From positions 62,001 to 126,000 of the forward strand of contig NZ_NGVR01000002.1 of the NCBI RefSeq assembly GCF_002777965.1: a stretch of 64,000 nt of DNA. The letters are read 5' to 3'. Source of the DNA: Proteus columbae (GTDB lineage: Bacteria > Pseudomonadota > Gammaproteobacteria > Enterobacterales > Enterobacteriaceae). The first letter of the stretch is position 1; every line of letters starts with the position of its first letter. A program made the translations under genes and the position numbers. The notes under the pieces are model-generated. The model saw only the letters and a program-made list of their open reading frames with translations. It did not search any database and had not been told where the DNA came from. This document shows positions 9,048-18,745 of the stretch, one piece after another.

Positions 9048-9517
9048 TAAGCTTCTTCAGCCCCTTCATTAGCTGCATCAGTTTGTTGCTGTTGTAAATA
9101 GTTCATAAACAACGCATCAAAGTTAACTGGTGCTAAGTTCAGTTGTGGGAAAGTACCACGGCTGACTAAGTTAGTGATACATTCACGAGCATAAGGGAAC
9201 AGAACGTTAGGGCAATATGCGCCTAAGCAATGTGCTAATTGAGTGCCTTCGATACCTTCAACGGTAAAGATACCTGCTTGTTGAACTTCACACAGGAATG
9301 CAGTTTCGTTATCCATTGTTGCGGTAACAGTAACGCGCAGAATAACTTCATAGACGTTTTCAGCTAAAGTATTAGAAGAAGTATCCAGATCTAATTTAAC
9401 TTCTGGTTGCCACTCTTTTTGGAAAACTTGTGGGGCATTAGGCGCTTCAAAAGAGATATCTTTTGTATAGATACGTTGAATTTGAAAAGTCATCTCTTGG
9501 TTTTGCTGTTCTGACAT
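9047..9517 (-). CDS. secB: Protein-export chaperone SecB
   Basis: SecB is a tetrameric cytosolic chaperone that keeps precursor proteins unfolded and hands them to SecA. The 156-residue acidic protein has the typical N-terminal beta-rich core ([12 protein letters not shown]) and the conserved region around the C-P-N-x-L-F-P-Y-A-R-E motif. Its acidic C-terminal tail ends in E-E-A. It is followed without a gap by gpsA. In E. coli grxC lies between yibN and secB; here only 69 bases separate them, so grxC is not at this place. Confidence 0.97.
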   Translation of the reverse strand: MSEQQNQEMTFQIQRIYTKDISFEAPNAPQVFQKEWQPEVKLDLDTSSNTLAENVYEVILRVTVTATMDNETAFLCEVQQAGIFTVEGIEGTQLAHCLGAYCPNVLFPYARECITNLVSRGTFPQLNLAPVNFDALFMNYLQQQQTDAANEGAEEA

Positions 9518-9586
9518 AATAATCTTACCTTTTTATATCCTTATTAATTGAATAGCAGTAAGTATAGAACTCAATCTGCCCGCTCG

Positions 9587-10033
9587 TTACTTTTTACCTT
9601 TAGCCAGTGGTAAATTCTCACCACTCCAGCCTGAAAGACCATCTTTTAAGATAAAGACTTTTTCAAAACCGAGTTTAATTAGGTTTTCTGCAGGTTTTGC
9701 ACCTTCAATACCTGATGGTGACACAACAATAACTGGCTGTGATTTATATTTCTCCAGCTCAGCAATATTATTATTTTTGATTTCAGAAGGCGTTAAATTG
9801 ATAGAATCAATGATGTGCCCTTTACGGAACTCATCACGGCTACGGATATCAACACACACCGCATTCTCTTTGTTTATCAAAGAAATCGCTTCTGTACGGG
9901 AAATATTTTTCGTCTTAGAAAAAAGCCCTTTAAAGGTCAATACAATGACCGCCACCAGCAACGCGACCCAGACAAAACTTAACAGGGTGTGCCGGTTGAA
10001 AAATTGCATTACTTCTTGCAGCATAGGATGCAA
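9587..10033 (-). CDS. yibN: Membrane-anchored rhodanese-like protein YibN
   Basis: The 148-residue protein has one N-terminal membrane segment at about residues 15-38 and a rhodanese fold after it, including D-I-R-S-R-D-E-F and G-H-I-x-D-S-I-N-L. The loop that normally carries the catalytic cysteine reads V-S-P-S-G-I-E-G, with no cysteine. The only cysteine, near residue 57, lies in the domain core. Sulfurtransferase activity is therefore unlikely, and a structural role at the inner membrane is more plausible. The role of E. coli YibN is not firmly established. It lies directly upstream of secB-gpsA on the same strand. Confidence 0.85.
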   Translation of the reverse strand: MHPMLQEVMQFFNRHTLLSFVWVALLVAVIVLTFKGLFSKTKNISRTEAISLINKENAVCVDIRSRDEFRKGHIIDSINLTPSEIKNNNIAELEKYKSQPVIVVSPSGIEGAKPAENLIKLGFEKVFILKDGLSGWSGENLPLAKGKK

Positions 10034-10383
10034 TCACTCTCGTTGGTTAAAAATAGTATCAAAGAGCCAAAGTATACCTTTGTCATGGCGCAATTACAGC
10101 CTATTCCTGCGTTTCTCTTTCTATTTTTGCGGAAAGTTTCTCAACAATCATTTTTTTTATTGACGGATTTATGTACCATTAGCGTCGGTTCCGTGAAAAA
10201 TGATGAATTGAAAAGACTTTGCCTTTTTACTCTACAGGATCCCTCTTCAGGCAAGCTATTAATAAATCAGCATCCCTTATAATGGCTATTTACGTATAAA
10301 ATCACCCATTTTACGTAAGATTTATACCTGTCTGAGATACAACAACTATCTGTTATTTATTTAAAAGTATTGAGAACACGAGC
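10034..10383. promoter_or_regulatory. Divergent yibN/rimO intergenic region
   Basis: This 350-base gap between divergent genes should hold promoters for both. A perfect TATAAT lies at 10278-10283, about 100 bases before rimO, with only a weak -35. Reading frames across the gap show no family resemblance and are not called. Confidence 0.45.
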
Positions 10384-11712
10384 ATGTCGCAAACAAATCA
10401 AGTGCCTAAAATTGGATTCGTTTCATTAGGTTGTCCTAAAAATTTAGTGGACTCTGAACGTATCCTAACCGAACTGCGCACAGAAGGTTATCAAGTTGTT
10501 CCTACCTATAATGATGCTGATTTAGTCATCGTCAACACCTGTGGGTTTATTGACAGCGCAGTACAAGAATCGCTAGAAGCGATTGGTGAAGCACTCGATG
10601 AAAACGGTAAAGTGATTGTTACTGGCTGTTTAGGTGCAAAAGAGAACCAAATTCGTGAAGTGCACCCCAAAGTACTCGAAATCACAGGGCCTCATAGTTA
10701 TGAGCAAGTTTTATCTCATATTCATCACTATGTCCCAAAACCTGATCACAATCCTTTTCTCAGCCTTGTTCCTGAACAAGGTGTCAAATTAACACCGCGC
10801 CATTACGCCTATTTAAAAATTTCTGAAGGCTGTAATCACCGTTGTACATTCTGCATTATCCCATCTATGCGTGGTGATTTAGACAGTCGTCCCATTGGTG
10901 AAGTATTAGGCGAGGCCAAAAGATTAGTCAATGCAGGCGTAAAAGAGTTACTGGTTATCTCTCAAGATACTTCTGCTTACGGTGTTGATACTAAACATCA
11001 AACGGGTTTTTGGGATGGAATGCCTGTCAAAACCAGTATGGTCAGTTTATGTGAACAATTAGCAAAATTAGGGATTTGGGTTCGTTTACACTATGTTTAT
11101 CCATACCCACATGTTGATGATGTTATTCCTTTAATGGCTGAAGGCAAAATTTTGCCTTACTTAGATATTCCATTACAGCATGCAAGCCCTAAAGTTTTAA
11201 AACTGATGAAACGCCCAGGCTCTGTTGAACGTACCTTAGAGCGCGTAAAACGCTGGCGTGAAATTTGCCCTGAATTAACCTTACGTTCTACCTTTATTGT
11301 TGGGTTCCCGGGTGAAACTGAAGAAGATTTCCAAATGTTATTGGATTTCCTCACCGAAGCACGTTTAGACAGAGTTGGTTGCTTTAAATACAGCCCTGTT
11401 GATGGTGCGAAAGCCAATGAATTAGCTGATCAAGTACCTGAAGAAGTAAAAGAAGAACGCTATCATCGCTTTATGCAGTTACAACAACAAATTTCGACAG
11501 AACGCCTGCAAGAAAAAATCGGCAAAGTATTGCTAGTTATGATTGATGAAGTCGATGAAGAAGGCGCAATTGGCCGTAGCATGGCGGATGCTCCTGAAAT
11601 TGATGGTGCTGTTTACCTCAATGAACAATTCGATGTAGAGCCGGGGCAAATCGTGCGTGTTCTTATTGAACATGCTGACGAATATGACCTGTGGGGTACT
11701 ATCGTCGATTAA
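10384..11712 (+). CDS. rimO: Ribosomal protein S12 methylthiotransferase RimO
   Basis: RimO is a radical-SAM enzyme that adds a methylthio group to the conserved aspartate of ribosomal protein S12. The 442-residue protein has the N-terminal MTTase domain with cluster cysteines C17, C53 and C82. The radical-SAM motif C150-x3-C154-x2-C157 follows, and a C-terminal TRAM domain ends the protein. All six cysteines of both iron-sulfur clusters are present. A strong hairpin follows the stop codon. In E. coli this stretch beside envC is occupied by gpmI, so the gene order differs. Confidence 0.97.
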   Translation: MSQTNQVPKIGFVSLGCPKNLVDSERILTELRTEGYQVVPTYNDADLVIVNTCGFIDSAVQESLEAIGEALDENGKVIVTGCLGAKENQIREVHPKVLEITGPHSYEQVLSHIHHYVPKPDHNPFLSLVPEQGVKLTPRHYAYLKISEGCNHRCTFCIIPSMRGDLDSRPIGEVLGEAKRLVNAGVKELLVISQDTSAYGVDTKHQTGFWDGMPVKTSMVSLCEQLAKLGIWVRLHYVYPYPHVDDVIPLMAEGKILPYLDIPLQHASPKVLKLMKRPGSVERTLERVKRWREICPELTLRSTFIVGFPGETEEDFQMLLDFLTEARLDRVGCFKYSPVDGAKANELADQVPEEVKEERYHRFMQLQQQISTERLQEKIGKVLLVMIDEVDEEGAIGRSMADAPEIDGAVYLNEQFDVEPGQIVRVLIEHADEYDLWGTIVD

Positions 11713-11723
11713 TCTCTATCTTG

Positions 11724-11750
11724 GACAGCGCAATATTTTATTGCGCTGTC
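11724..11750 (+). terminator. Hairpin after rimO
   Basis: A perfect 11-bp stem, GACAGCGCAAT with ATTGCGCTGTC, has a 5-base loop and starts 12 bases after the rimO stop. The following T-rich tract is broken and about 13 bases away, so it may terminate weakly or protect the 3' end. Confidence 0.65.
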
Positions 11751-11927
11751 ACACGGATTGCCTCTTTTTTCCTCTCTCCCTCTATTATTGCTTTATAATC
11801 TCTTATTAATTGAATAGATTACCTGTTAGGTATTATCTGAAATTTCGGCTTTATTTCGTGTTAGCTGGTCAGTTGTTTTGTGACATGAAATAATCTTACA
11901 AACTGTTATGAAAGGTACGTTGGTCAG

Positions 11928-13220
11928 ATGGCAGAGAAAATGGATCTTCAAAAAAAAACACATCAGCCTTATCGTGTATTTTCTTTACCGTTAATCACGT
12001 TGCTTATTAGCACAGCACTCTTTTCAGCCACTCCTGTTTTTGCTAACTCATTAACGGATAATCGTAATCAGCTAAAAGATCTACAAACCACAATTGCTGA
12101 AAAAGAAAAACAGGTTCAAGAACAGCAAAGACAACGTACAGCCCTTCTTAATCAATTAAAGACGCAAGAAACTCAAATTTCTAGTGCTGGCCGCTCTGTG
12201 CATGAAACTCAAAATCGCTTACAAACATTGGGTAAAGAGATAAAAACTATTACCGCAAATATCACACGCTTACAAAAACAGTATCAGTCACAGCAAGCAT
12301 TATTAGCACGTCAAATGGATGCGGCTTATCGTCAAGGTAAACACCAAGGTATTGAGCTCTTATTTCGTGGTGAAGAAGGTCAGCGTGAAGAACGTATTTT
12401 AGCGTATTACAGCTATATTAATGATGCACGTAAAGAAACAATGGCAGAGCTTGCTCAAACCTCAAAAGAACTTGAAGCCGAAAAAACAGCGCAGCAAGCA
12501 AAACAGAACGAGCAAAAACAAGTCTTAACGAAACAACAGCAAGAAAAACAAAAGCTGGATAATGCATTAGCAGCTCGACAAAAAACGTTAACCCAACTTG
12601 AATCCACCTTAAAAGCAGATCAGAAAAACTTAGCCACCATGCGGGCTAATGAAGCACAGTTAAGAAATAAGATAGCTCAAGCTGAACGTGAAGCGAAAGC
12701 ACGCGCAGAGCGTGAAGCCCGAGAAGCCGCTCGTATTGCAGCCAAGCAGCGAGAAGCCCAACAGCGCGGTTCAACCTATAAACCAACAGCCGAAGAGCAA
12801 TCATTAATGTCACGTACAGGCGGTTTAGGTAAACCCGCAGGTCAGGCAATTTGGCCTATTAGAGGTTCTTTATTACACCGTTTTGGTGAATCTATTTCTG
12901 GCTCTGGTGAATTACGTTGGAAAGGTATTGTAATACCCGCAGCACAAGGCACAGAAGTAAAAGCCATTGCTGATGGGCGAGTTTTATTAGCTGACTGGCT
13001 TCAAGGTTATGGTTTAGTCGTTGTGGTTGAACACGGTAAAGGTGATATGAGCCTTTATGGATATAACCAAAGTGCTTTAGTGAATGTCGGCCAGCAAGTA
13101 AAAGCAGGCCAACCTATTGCTTTAGTCGGTAATAGTGGTGGACAAGAGCGTTCAGCACTCTATTTTGAAATTAGACGTCAAGGAAAAGCGGTAAACCCTG
13201 TTCCTTGGCTTGGGAGGTAG
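11928..13220 (+). CDS. envC: Murein hydrolase activator EnvC
   Basis: EnvC is a periplasmic division protein. Recruited by FtsEX, it activates the amidases AmiA and AmiB that split septal peptidoglycan. The 430-residue protein has a signal peptide ending near A-N at about residue 40, a long coiled coil (about 45-280, rich in K, E, Q and R) and a C-terminal LytM domain (about 305-428). The LytM zinc ligands are degenerate: R-W-K-G-I-V-I stands where active enzymes have H-x3-D, and L-Y-G-Y-N replaces the usual H-containing motif. It therefore activates rather than cuts, as in E. coli. An ATG at 11940 is an alternative start. The stop lies two bases before the yibQ start. Confidence 0.95.
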   Translation: MAEKMDLQKKTHQPYRVFSLPLITLLISTALFSATPVFANSLTDNRNQLKDLQTTIAEKEKQVQEQQRQRTALLNQLKTQETQISSAGRSVHETQNRLQTLGKEIKTITANITRLQKQYQSQQALLARQMDAAYRQGKHQGIELLFRGEEGQREERILAYYSYINDARKETMAELAQTSKELEAEKTAQQAKQNEQKQVLTKQQQEKQKLDNALAARQKTLTQLESTLKADQKNLATMRANEAQLRNKIAQAEREAKARAEREAREAARIAAKQREAQQRGSTYKPTAEEQSLMSRTGGLGKPAGQAIWPIRGSLLHRFGESISGSGELRWKGIVIPAAQGTEVKAIADGRVLLADWLQGYGLVVVVEHGKGDMSLYGYNQSALVNVGQQVKAGQPIALVGNSGGQERSALYFEIRRQGKAVNPVPWLGR

Positions 13221-13222
13221 AT

Positions 13223-14188
13223 TTGAAATTACTTGGCACATTACAACGCAAGCACTCTTTTTTACTTAGTTTAATGTTGCTAAGTCTGGTTGTGAGCACT
13301 CCTGCATTTGCAGCCAAATTAGCCATTGTGATTGATGATTTTGGTTATCGAAAAAAAGAAGATAATCAAGTTTTACAACTTCCTACTGCGGTTTCTATCG
13401 CCATTTTACCTGATTCTCCTCACGGTAAAGAAGTGGCGACTAAAGCGCATGCACAAGGGCGTGAAATTCTGATCCATATGCCAATGGCACCCATTAGCAA
13501 ACAACCGCTAGAGCGCGATACCCTAAAACCATCTATGGATCAGGCTGAAATTAACCGTATTATTCAGCACGCTATTAGTAATGTTCCTTTTGCTGTCGGT
13601 ATGAATAACCATATGGGTAGTGCAATGACATCCGATAGACAAGCGATGGATAGAGTGATCAAAGCTCTTAATCACTCAAACCTCTATTTTTTAGATAGCG
13701 TGACCATTGGTAATACACAAGCTGCGATTGCGGCTAAAGCTGCTGGTGTTCCCTCTTTACGGCGCCATGTTTTTCTCGATAACGTACAAACCGAAGCTGA
13801 AACTCGCCAACAGTTAGCACGCGCAATTGCTTTAGCGCGTAAAAACGGTTCTGCAATTGCGATTGGACACCCTCACCCTTCTACTGTTAGAGCATTACAG
13901 CAACAACTGCCTTTATTACCTGCTGATATTCAACTTGTGGCACCAAGTAGCTTGTTAAAACCACAACAAGAAAAGCCCGAACAACCAAAACCGCCCAAAA
14001 TCGAACCACCAACAGAACAACCGAAAGAGCCAAAACCTGCGTCATGGTTAAAACCCGCACAAGAAGCGATTATTTCGATGAAAAAAAGCACACTGATTAA
14101 TACCTTATCAAGCGGATTTAGCTCATCAGAAAAAAAGAAAATACCGAATACACCTACTCCGAACGAAATCGGCGAAGTTGAAAAATAA
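13223..14188 (+). CDS. yibQ: Divergent polysaccharide deacetylase family protein YibQ (TTG start)
   Basis: The protein has a signal peptide (about residues 1-30, ending A-F-A) and then a divergent polysaccharide-deacetylase domain beginning A-I-V-I-D-D-F-G-Y. Its C-terminal tail is long and rich in Pro, Lys and Gln, absent from the core family. I chose the TTG at 13223 because a textbook GGGAGG ribosome site lies five bases before it and it follows the envC stop by two bases. A TTG six codons earlier lacks such a site. The function of YibQ is unknown; the envC-yibQ pairing suggests a periplasmic cell-wall or envelope role. Confidence 0.85.
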   Translation: MKLLGTLQRKHSFLLSLMLLSLVVSTPAFAAKLAIVIDDFGYRKKEDNQVLQLPTAVSIAILPDSPHGKEVATKAHAQGREILIHMPMAPISKQPLERDTLKPSMDQAEINRIIQHAISNVPFAVGMNNHMGSAMTSDRQAMDRVIKALNHSNLYFLDSVTIGNTQAAIAAKAAGVPSLRRHVFLDNVQTEAETRQQLARAIALARKNGSAIAIGHPHPSTVRALQQQLPLLPADIQLVAPSSLLKPQQEKPEQPKPPKIEPPTEQPKEPKPASWLKPAQEAIISMKKSTLINTLSSGFSSSEKKKIPNTPTPNEIGEVEK

Positions 14189-14194
14189 TGCAAC

Positions 14195-14223
14195 AAAAAA
14201 GAGCCTTAAAAGGCTCTTTTTTT
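14195..14223. terminator. Bidirectional terminator between yibQ and tdh
   Basis: AAAAAAGAGCC-TTAA-AAGGCTCTTTTTTT forms a stem with A and T runs on both sides, between two convergent genes. Confidence 0.9.
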
Positions 14224-14239
14224 GCTTAATTATCACCTA

Positions 14240-15265
14240 TCACTGCCAATCTAAAATCACTTTGCCCGATTGACCAGAACGCATGATATCAAAGCCTTTT
14301 TGGAATTCATCAATAGAAAATTGATGAGTAATAATCGGTGAGAGATCAAGGCCTGATTGGATAAGCGCCGCCATTTTGTACCATGTTTCAAACATCTCAC
14401 GTCCATAGATACCTTTAATAAACAGTCCCTTAAAGATAACTTGTCCCCAATCAATTGCCATATCAGAAGGTGGAATACCTAACAGCGCAATACGACCACC
14501 ATGATTCATCGTATTAAGCATGGTACGAAACGCTGGAGGCGCCCCTGACATTTCTAATCCCACATCAAAACCTTCTGTCATGCCTAACTCTTTCATCACA
14601 TCTATCAGGTTTTCTTTGCTGACATTCACCGCTCTGGTAACACCCATCTTTTTCGCGAGATCAAGGCGATATTCATTAACATCGGTGATCACCACATGAC
14701 GTGCTCCCACATGCTTACAAATTGCAGCTGCCATGATCCCAATAGGACCAGCGCCGGAAACCAACACATCCTCACCCACTAAATCAAAAGATAACGCTGT
14801 ATGTACGGCATTCCCAAAGGGATCAAAAATAGCCGCTAATTCATCAGGAATATTGTCTGGAATTTTAAATGCGTTAAAGGCAGGGATAACCAGATATTCA
14901 GCAAAACAACCAGGGCGATTTACACCCACACCAATGGTATTACGGCACAAATGAGTACGACCACCGCGGCAATTACGGCAATGACCACAAGTGATATGCC
15001 CTTCACCAGAAACGCGATCACCAATATTAAAGCCTTTCACTTCTTGCCCTATCGCAACAATTTCGCCGATATATTCATGTCCGACAACCATAGGAACAGG
15101 AATGGTTTTTTGTGACCATTCATCCCAGTTATAAATATGAACATCTGTGCCACAAATTGCTGTTTTACGAATTTTGATCATTACATCGTTATGACCAAGC
15201 TCAGGTACCGGAACATCGGTCATCCAAATACCTTCTTGTGCTTTTAATTTTGACAGTGCTTTCAT
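14240..15265 (-). CDS. tdh: L-threonine 3-dehydrogenase
   Basis: Tdh oxidises L-threonine with NAD to 2-amino-3-ketobutyrate, which Kbl then splits to glycine and acetyl-CoA. The 341-residue protein is a zinc-containing medium-chain dehydrogenase. It has catalytic zinc ligands C38, H63 and E64, structural zinc cysteines C93, C96, C99 and C107, and an NAD-binding G-A-G-P-I-G motif. Length is identical to the E. coli enzyme. It follows kbl after nine bases on the same strand, so kbl-tdh is one operon, Lrp-controlled in E. coli. A terminator shared with yibQ follows. Confidence 0.97.
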   Translation of the reverse strand: MKALSKLKAQEGIWMTDVPVPELGHNDVMIKIRKTAICGTDVHIYNWDEWSQKTIPVPMVVGHEYIGEIVAIGQEVKGFNIGDRVSGEGHITCGHCRNCRGGRTHLCRNTIGVGVNRPGCFAEYLVIPAFNAFKIPDNIPDELAAIFDPFGNAVHTALSFDLVGEDVLVSGAGPIGIMAAAICKHVGARHVVITDVNEYRLDLAKKMGVTRAVNVSKENLIDVMKELGMTEGFDVGLEMSGAPPAFRTMLNTMNHGGRIALLGIPPSDMAIDWGQVIFKGLFIKGIYGREMFETWYKMAALIQSGLDLSPIITHQFSIDEFQKGFDIMRSGQSGKVILDWQ

Positions 15266-15274
15266 AGAGTAACC

Positions 15275-16474
15275 TTATGCAATCACATTAAGTTGCTTAC
15301 CGATTTTGATAAATGCTGCAACAGCACGTTCAATTTGCTCTGTGGTATGTGCAGCCGACATTTGTGTACGAATACGTGCTTGGCCTTGTGGTACAACAGG
15401 ATAGAAGAATCCTGTGACATAAATTCCTTCATCAAGTAAGCGAGTAGCAAACTCTTGTGCTAATTTAGCGTCACCTAGCATCACCGGAATAATAGCGTGA
15501 TCAGCACCCGCCAATGTAAAGCCTGCCTCACTCATTTTTTCACGGAAAAGCGTAGCGTTACGCCATAAACGAGCACGTATTTCATCACCGGTTTTCAACA
15601 TATCTAAGACTGCAATAGAAGCTGAAACAATCGCAGGCGCTAACGAGTTAGAGAATAAATAAGGACGAGAACGTTGGCGTAACCATTCAACCACTTCTTT
15701 ACGTGCCGCAGTATAACCACCCGATGCGCCGCCTAATGCTTTGCCTAAAGTACCCGTGATAATGTCAACTCTGTCCATCACATCACAATATTCATGGGTA
15801 CCACGGCCTTGAGCGCCGACAAACCCCACGGCATGCGAATCATCGACCATGACTAAAGCACCAAATTCATCCGCTAAATCACAGATAGATTTGAGATCGG
15901 CAATCACACCATCCATAGAAAACACGCCATCTGTCGCAATCATAATATGGCGCGCATTCTCAGCTTTGGCTTTTTCAAGTTGTACACGTAGTTCTGCCAT
16001 ATCGTTATTCGCGTAACGATAGCGTTTTGCTTTACATAAGCGCACACCATCAATAATAGAAGCATGGTTTAAGGCATCAGAAATAATTGCGTCTTCAGGC
16101 CCCATTAATGTTTCAAATAATCCACCATTCGCATCAAAGCAAGATGAATACAAAATGGCATCTTCCATACCTAAAAATTCAGCAATTTTATTTTCTAATG
16201 TTTCATGTGAATCTTGAGTACCACAAATAAAACGCACAGATGCCATACCAAAACCGTGGCTATCCATACCTGTTTTTGCTGCTTCAATCAGTTTGGGATG
16301 ATTAGCCAAACCTAAATAGTTATTAGCACAAAAGTTAATAACATGGCTTCCGTCAGCAACGGCGATATCTGCGCTTTGTGAAGAGGTGATGATGCGCTCA
16401 TTTTTAAAGAGGCCATCTTGACGAGTTTGTTCGAGTTGTTGATTAATTTGTTGATAGAAAGAGTGGGTAGACAT
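15275..16474 (-). CDS. kbl: 2-amino-3-ketobutyrate coenzyme A ligase
   Basis: Kbl is a PLP enzyme of the alpha-oxoamine synthase family that cleaves 2-amino-3-ketobutyrate with CoA into glycine and acetyl-CoA. The 399-residue protein has the PLP-lysine motif [10 protein letters not shown] and the D-D-S-H-A-V-G-F cofactor block. The frame is open further upstream to 16516, but I place the start at 16474 because AGGAGA precedes that ATG at the proper distance and the length then fits the family (about 398). It is divergent from hldD, as in E. coli. Confidence 0.97.
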   Translation of the reverse strand: MSTHSFYQQINQQLEQTRQDGLFKNERIITSSQSADIAVADGSHVINFCANNYLGLANHPKLIEAAKTGMDSHGFGMASVRFICGTQDSHETLENKIAEFLGMEDAILYSSCFDANGGLFETLMGPEDAIISDALNHASIIDGVRLCKAKRYRYANNDMAELRVQLEKAKAENARHIMIATDGVFSMDGVIADLKSICDLADEFGALVMVDDSHAVGFVGAQGRGTHEYCDVMDRVDIITGTLGKALGGASGGYTAARKEVVEWLRQRSRPYLFSNSLAPAIVSASIAVLDMLKTGDEIRARLWRNATLFREKMSEAGFTLAGADHAIIPVMLGDAKLAQEFATRLLDEGIYVTGFFYPVVPQGQARIRTQMSAAHTTEQIERAVAAFIKIGKQLNVIA

Positions 16475-16744
16475 ACTTTCTCCTAAGACTACAGGGCGAA
16501 AAGAGGTAACATACATTTTTGATTATAATGTAGTCGTTATTGTTTCTTATTCTATTCCTTTGTTCTATTAAAAACGACAAATGTAAATAAATAATGTTAT
16601 TTGTGTAATTAAGATCACTAATACACACTGTGTTTTTCGAGAATTTCAGCCTGTTGTTCCGTGATGAATACTACCGTTAACGCTGTTCAGTGTTATTATA
16701 GACCTAGAGCTAATTTTTAGATTTTTATATGAAGGGGTAGCCAC

Positions 16745-17683
16745 ATGATTATCGTCACGGGCGGTGCAGGTTTTATCGGCAGCAATATTGTTAAAGCATT
16801 AAATGATGAAGGTTATACGGATATTTTAGTTGTTGATAACCTTAAAGATGGCACCAAGTTCGTGAATTTGGTCGATCTGAATATTACCGATTACATGGAT
16901 AAAGAAGATTTTATTGCGAGCGTTGTTGCGGGTGATGATTTCGGCGATATCGATGCGGTTTTCCATGAAGGTGCTTGCTCATCTACCACTGAGTGGGATG
17001 GCAAATACATGATGGATAACAACTATCAATATTCTAAAGAGCTACTTCATTTTTGCCTTGAGCGCCAAATTCCTTTCTTATATGCCTCTTCTGCTGCCAC
17101 TTATGGTGGTCGTACTGATAATTTTATCGAAGATAGAAAATACGAAGCGCCTTTAAATGTTTACGGTTATTCAAAATTCTTATTCGATGAATATGTGCGC
17201 CAAATTTTACCTGAAGCAGATTCGATGATTTGTGGCTTCCGTTATTTTAATGTTTATGGCCCTCGTGAAGGACATAAAGGTGGTATGGCAAGTGTTGCAT
17301 TCCATTTAAATAACCAAGTAAATGCTGGACAAAATCCTAAGTTATTTGAAGGAAGCGAAACCTTCCAACGCGACTTTATTTATGTAGGTGATGTTGCTGC
17401 GGTTAATTTATGGTTCTGGCGTAATAATGTCTCGGGAATTTTTAACTGTGGTACAGGTCGTGCTGAATCATTCCAAGCGGTTGCAGACGCAGTGATTGCA
17501 CACCATAAAGATAAAGATCTCTCTATCGAACATATTGAATTTCCAGAAAAATTGAAAGGTCGCTATCAAGCCTTTACACAAGCAGATCTCACAAACTTAC
17601 GTAAAGCAGGTTATACCGCACCATTTAAAACGGTTGCCGAAGGCGTCGAGCTTTATATGCAATGGTTAAATCAAGGTAAGTAA
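16745..17683 (+). CDS. hldD: ADP-L-glycero-D-manno-heptose 6-epimerase
   Basis: HldD (RfaD) epimerises ADP-D,D-heptose to ADP-L,D-heptose, the donor for the inner-core heptoses of LPS. The 312-residue protein is a short-chain dehydrogenase-like epimerase with GGAGFIG at 6-12 and the catalytic Y140-x3-K144. A GAAGGGG ribosome site precedes the ATG. It opens a forward-strand operon with waaF (9-base gap) and waaC (4-base overlap), so donor synthesis and both heptosyltransferases are expressed together. The promoter must lie in the 270-base gap to kbl. Confidence 0.97.
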   Translation: MIIVTGGAGFIGSNIVKALNDEGYTDILVVDNLKDGTKFVNLVDLNITDYMDKEDFIASVVAGDDFGDIDAVFHEGACSSTTEWDGKYMMDNNYQYSKELLHFCLERQIPFLYASSAATYGGRTDNFIEDRKYEAPLNVYGYSKFLFDEYVRQILPEADSMICGFRYFNVYGPREGHKGGMASVAFHLNNQVNAGQNPKLFEGSETFQRDFIYVGDVAAVNLWFWRNNVSGIFNCGTGRAESFQAVADAVIAHHKDKDLSIEHIEFPEKLKGRYQAFTQADLTNLRKAGYTAPFKTVAEGVELYMQWLNQGK

Positions 17684-17692
17684 TCGCTGTTT

Positions 17693-18745
17693 ATGAAAAT
17701 CTTTGTGGTAGGGCCTTCATGGGTCGGGGACATGATGATGTCTCAAAGTCTTTATCGTACATTGAAAGCATTACATCCTGCGGCAACGATTGATGTGATG
17801 GCACCTGCATGGTGCCGTCCATTACTCGAAAAAATGCCAGAAGTTGATAATGCCATTCCAATGCCGTTAGGCCATGGTGCGTTAGCGCTTGGTGAACGAC
17901 GTCGTTTAGGAAAGCAATTAAGAGAGAATGGTTACACGCACGCTTATGTATTACCTAACTCGTTAAAATCTGCATTAGTTCCTTTCTTTGCAGATATTCC
18001 TAAGCGTACAGGCTGGCGTGGAGAAATGCGTTACGGCTTATTAAATGATTTACGCCCTCTAGATAAAGACGCCTTTCCGTTAATGGTTGAACGCTATGTC
18101 GCTCTGGCTTATGACAAGCAAAAAGTAAAAAAGGCGACAGATTTACCTCAACCTCTACTTTGGCCTAAGTTATCTGTCACAGAACGTGATATATCTACCA
18201 CATTGACTCAATTTTCATTATCTACACAGCGCCCTGCGATTGGTTTTTGCCCCGGAGCCGAATTTGGCCCTGCAAAACGCTGGCCTCATTATCATTATGC
18301 AGCTTTAGCGCAGAAGTTAATTGCTGAGCAAGGTTATCAGATTTTCCTTTTTGGCTCTCAAAAAGATAAAGAAGCCGGTGAAGAGATAAAGCAAGCCTTA
18401 ACGCCAGAAGCCCGTGAAGCCTGTTTTAATCTTGCTGGCGAAACCAGCCTTGAACAAGCAGTGAATCTAATTGCATCTTGTAAAGCCGTTGTCAGTAATG
18501 ACTCTGGTTTAATGCATGTGGCAGCCGCCTTAGAGCGCCCGCTAGTCGCCCTTTACGGTCCAAGCAGTCCTGATTTTACGCCACCATTATCCCACAAAGC
18601 GCGCGTGATCCGTTTAATTACGGGTTATCACAAAGTCCGTAAAGGGGATGCTGAACAAGGTTATCATCAAAGCTTAATTGATATTCAGCCAGAGCAAGTC
18701 TTTGCGGAGCTTGAACATTTACTGTCAACGGAGCCATCAGCGTGA
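17693..18745 (+). CDS. waaF: ADP-heptose:LPS heptosyltransferase II
   Basis: WaaF (RfaF) adds the second L,D-heptose to Hep I of the LPS inner core on the cytoplasmic face of the inner membrane. The 350-residue GT9 protein begins with the family pattern V-G-P-S-W-V-G-D-M. It also shows the C-P-G-A-E-F-G-P-A-K-R-W-P block of heptosyltransferase II and the donor-binding S-N-D-S-G-L-M-H motif. It overlaps waaC by four bases (GTGA), and waaC starts with GTG. Confidence 0.97.
   Translation: MKIFVVGPSWVGDMMMSQSLYRTLKALHPAATIDVMAPAWCRPLLEKMPEVDNAIPMPLGHGALALGERRRLGKQLRENGYTHAYVLPNSLKSALVPFFADIPKRTGWRGEMRYGLLNDLRPLDKDAFPLMVERYVALAYDKQKVKKATDLPQPLLWPKLSVTERDISTTLTQFSLSTQRPAIGFCPGAEFGPAKRWPHYHYAALAQKLIAEQGYQIFLFGSQKDKEAGEEIKQALTPEAREACFNLAGETSLEQAVNLIASCKAVVSNDSGLMHVAAALERPLVALYGPSSPDFTPPLSHKARVIRLITGYHKVRKGDAEQGYHQSLIDIQPEQVFAELEHLLSTEPSA

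Noticed and set aside
9777-10282. Forward frames opposite and upstream of yibN.
   Set aside because: One is antisense to yibN, and the other covers the promoter gap with low-complexity hydrophobic sequence. Neither looks like a protein family.
16475-16516. Longer N-terminus for kbl (14 extra codons).
   Set aside because: The ATG at 16474 has an AGGAGA site and matches the family length; the extension is not conserved.
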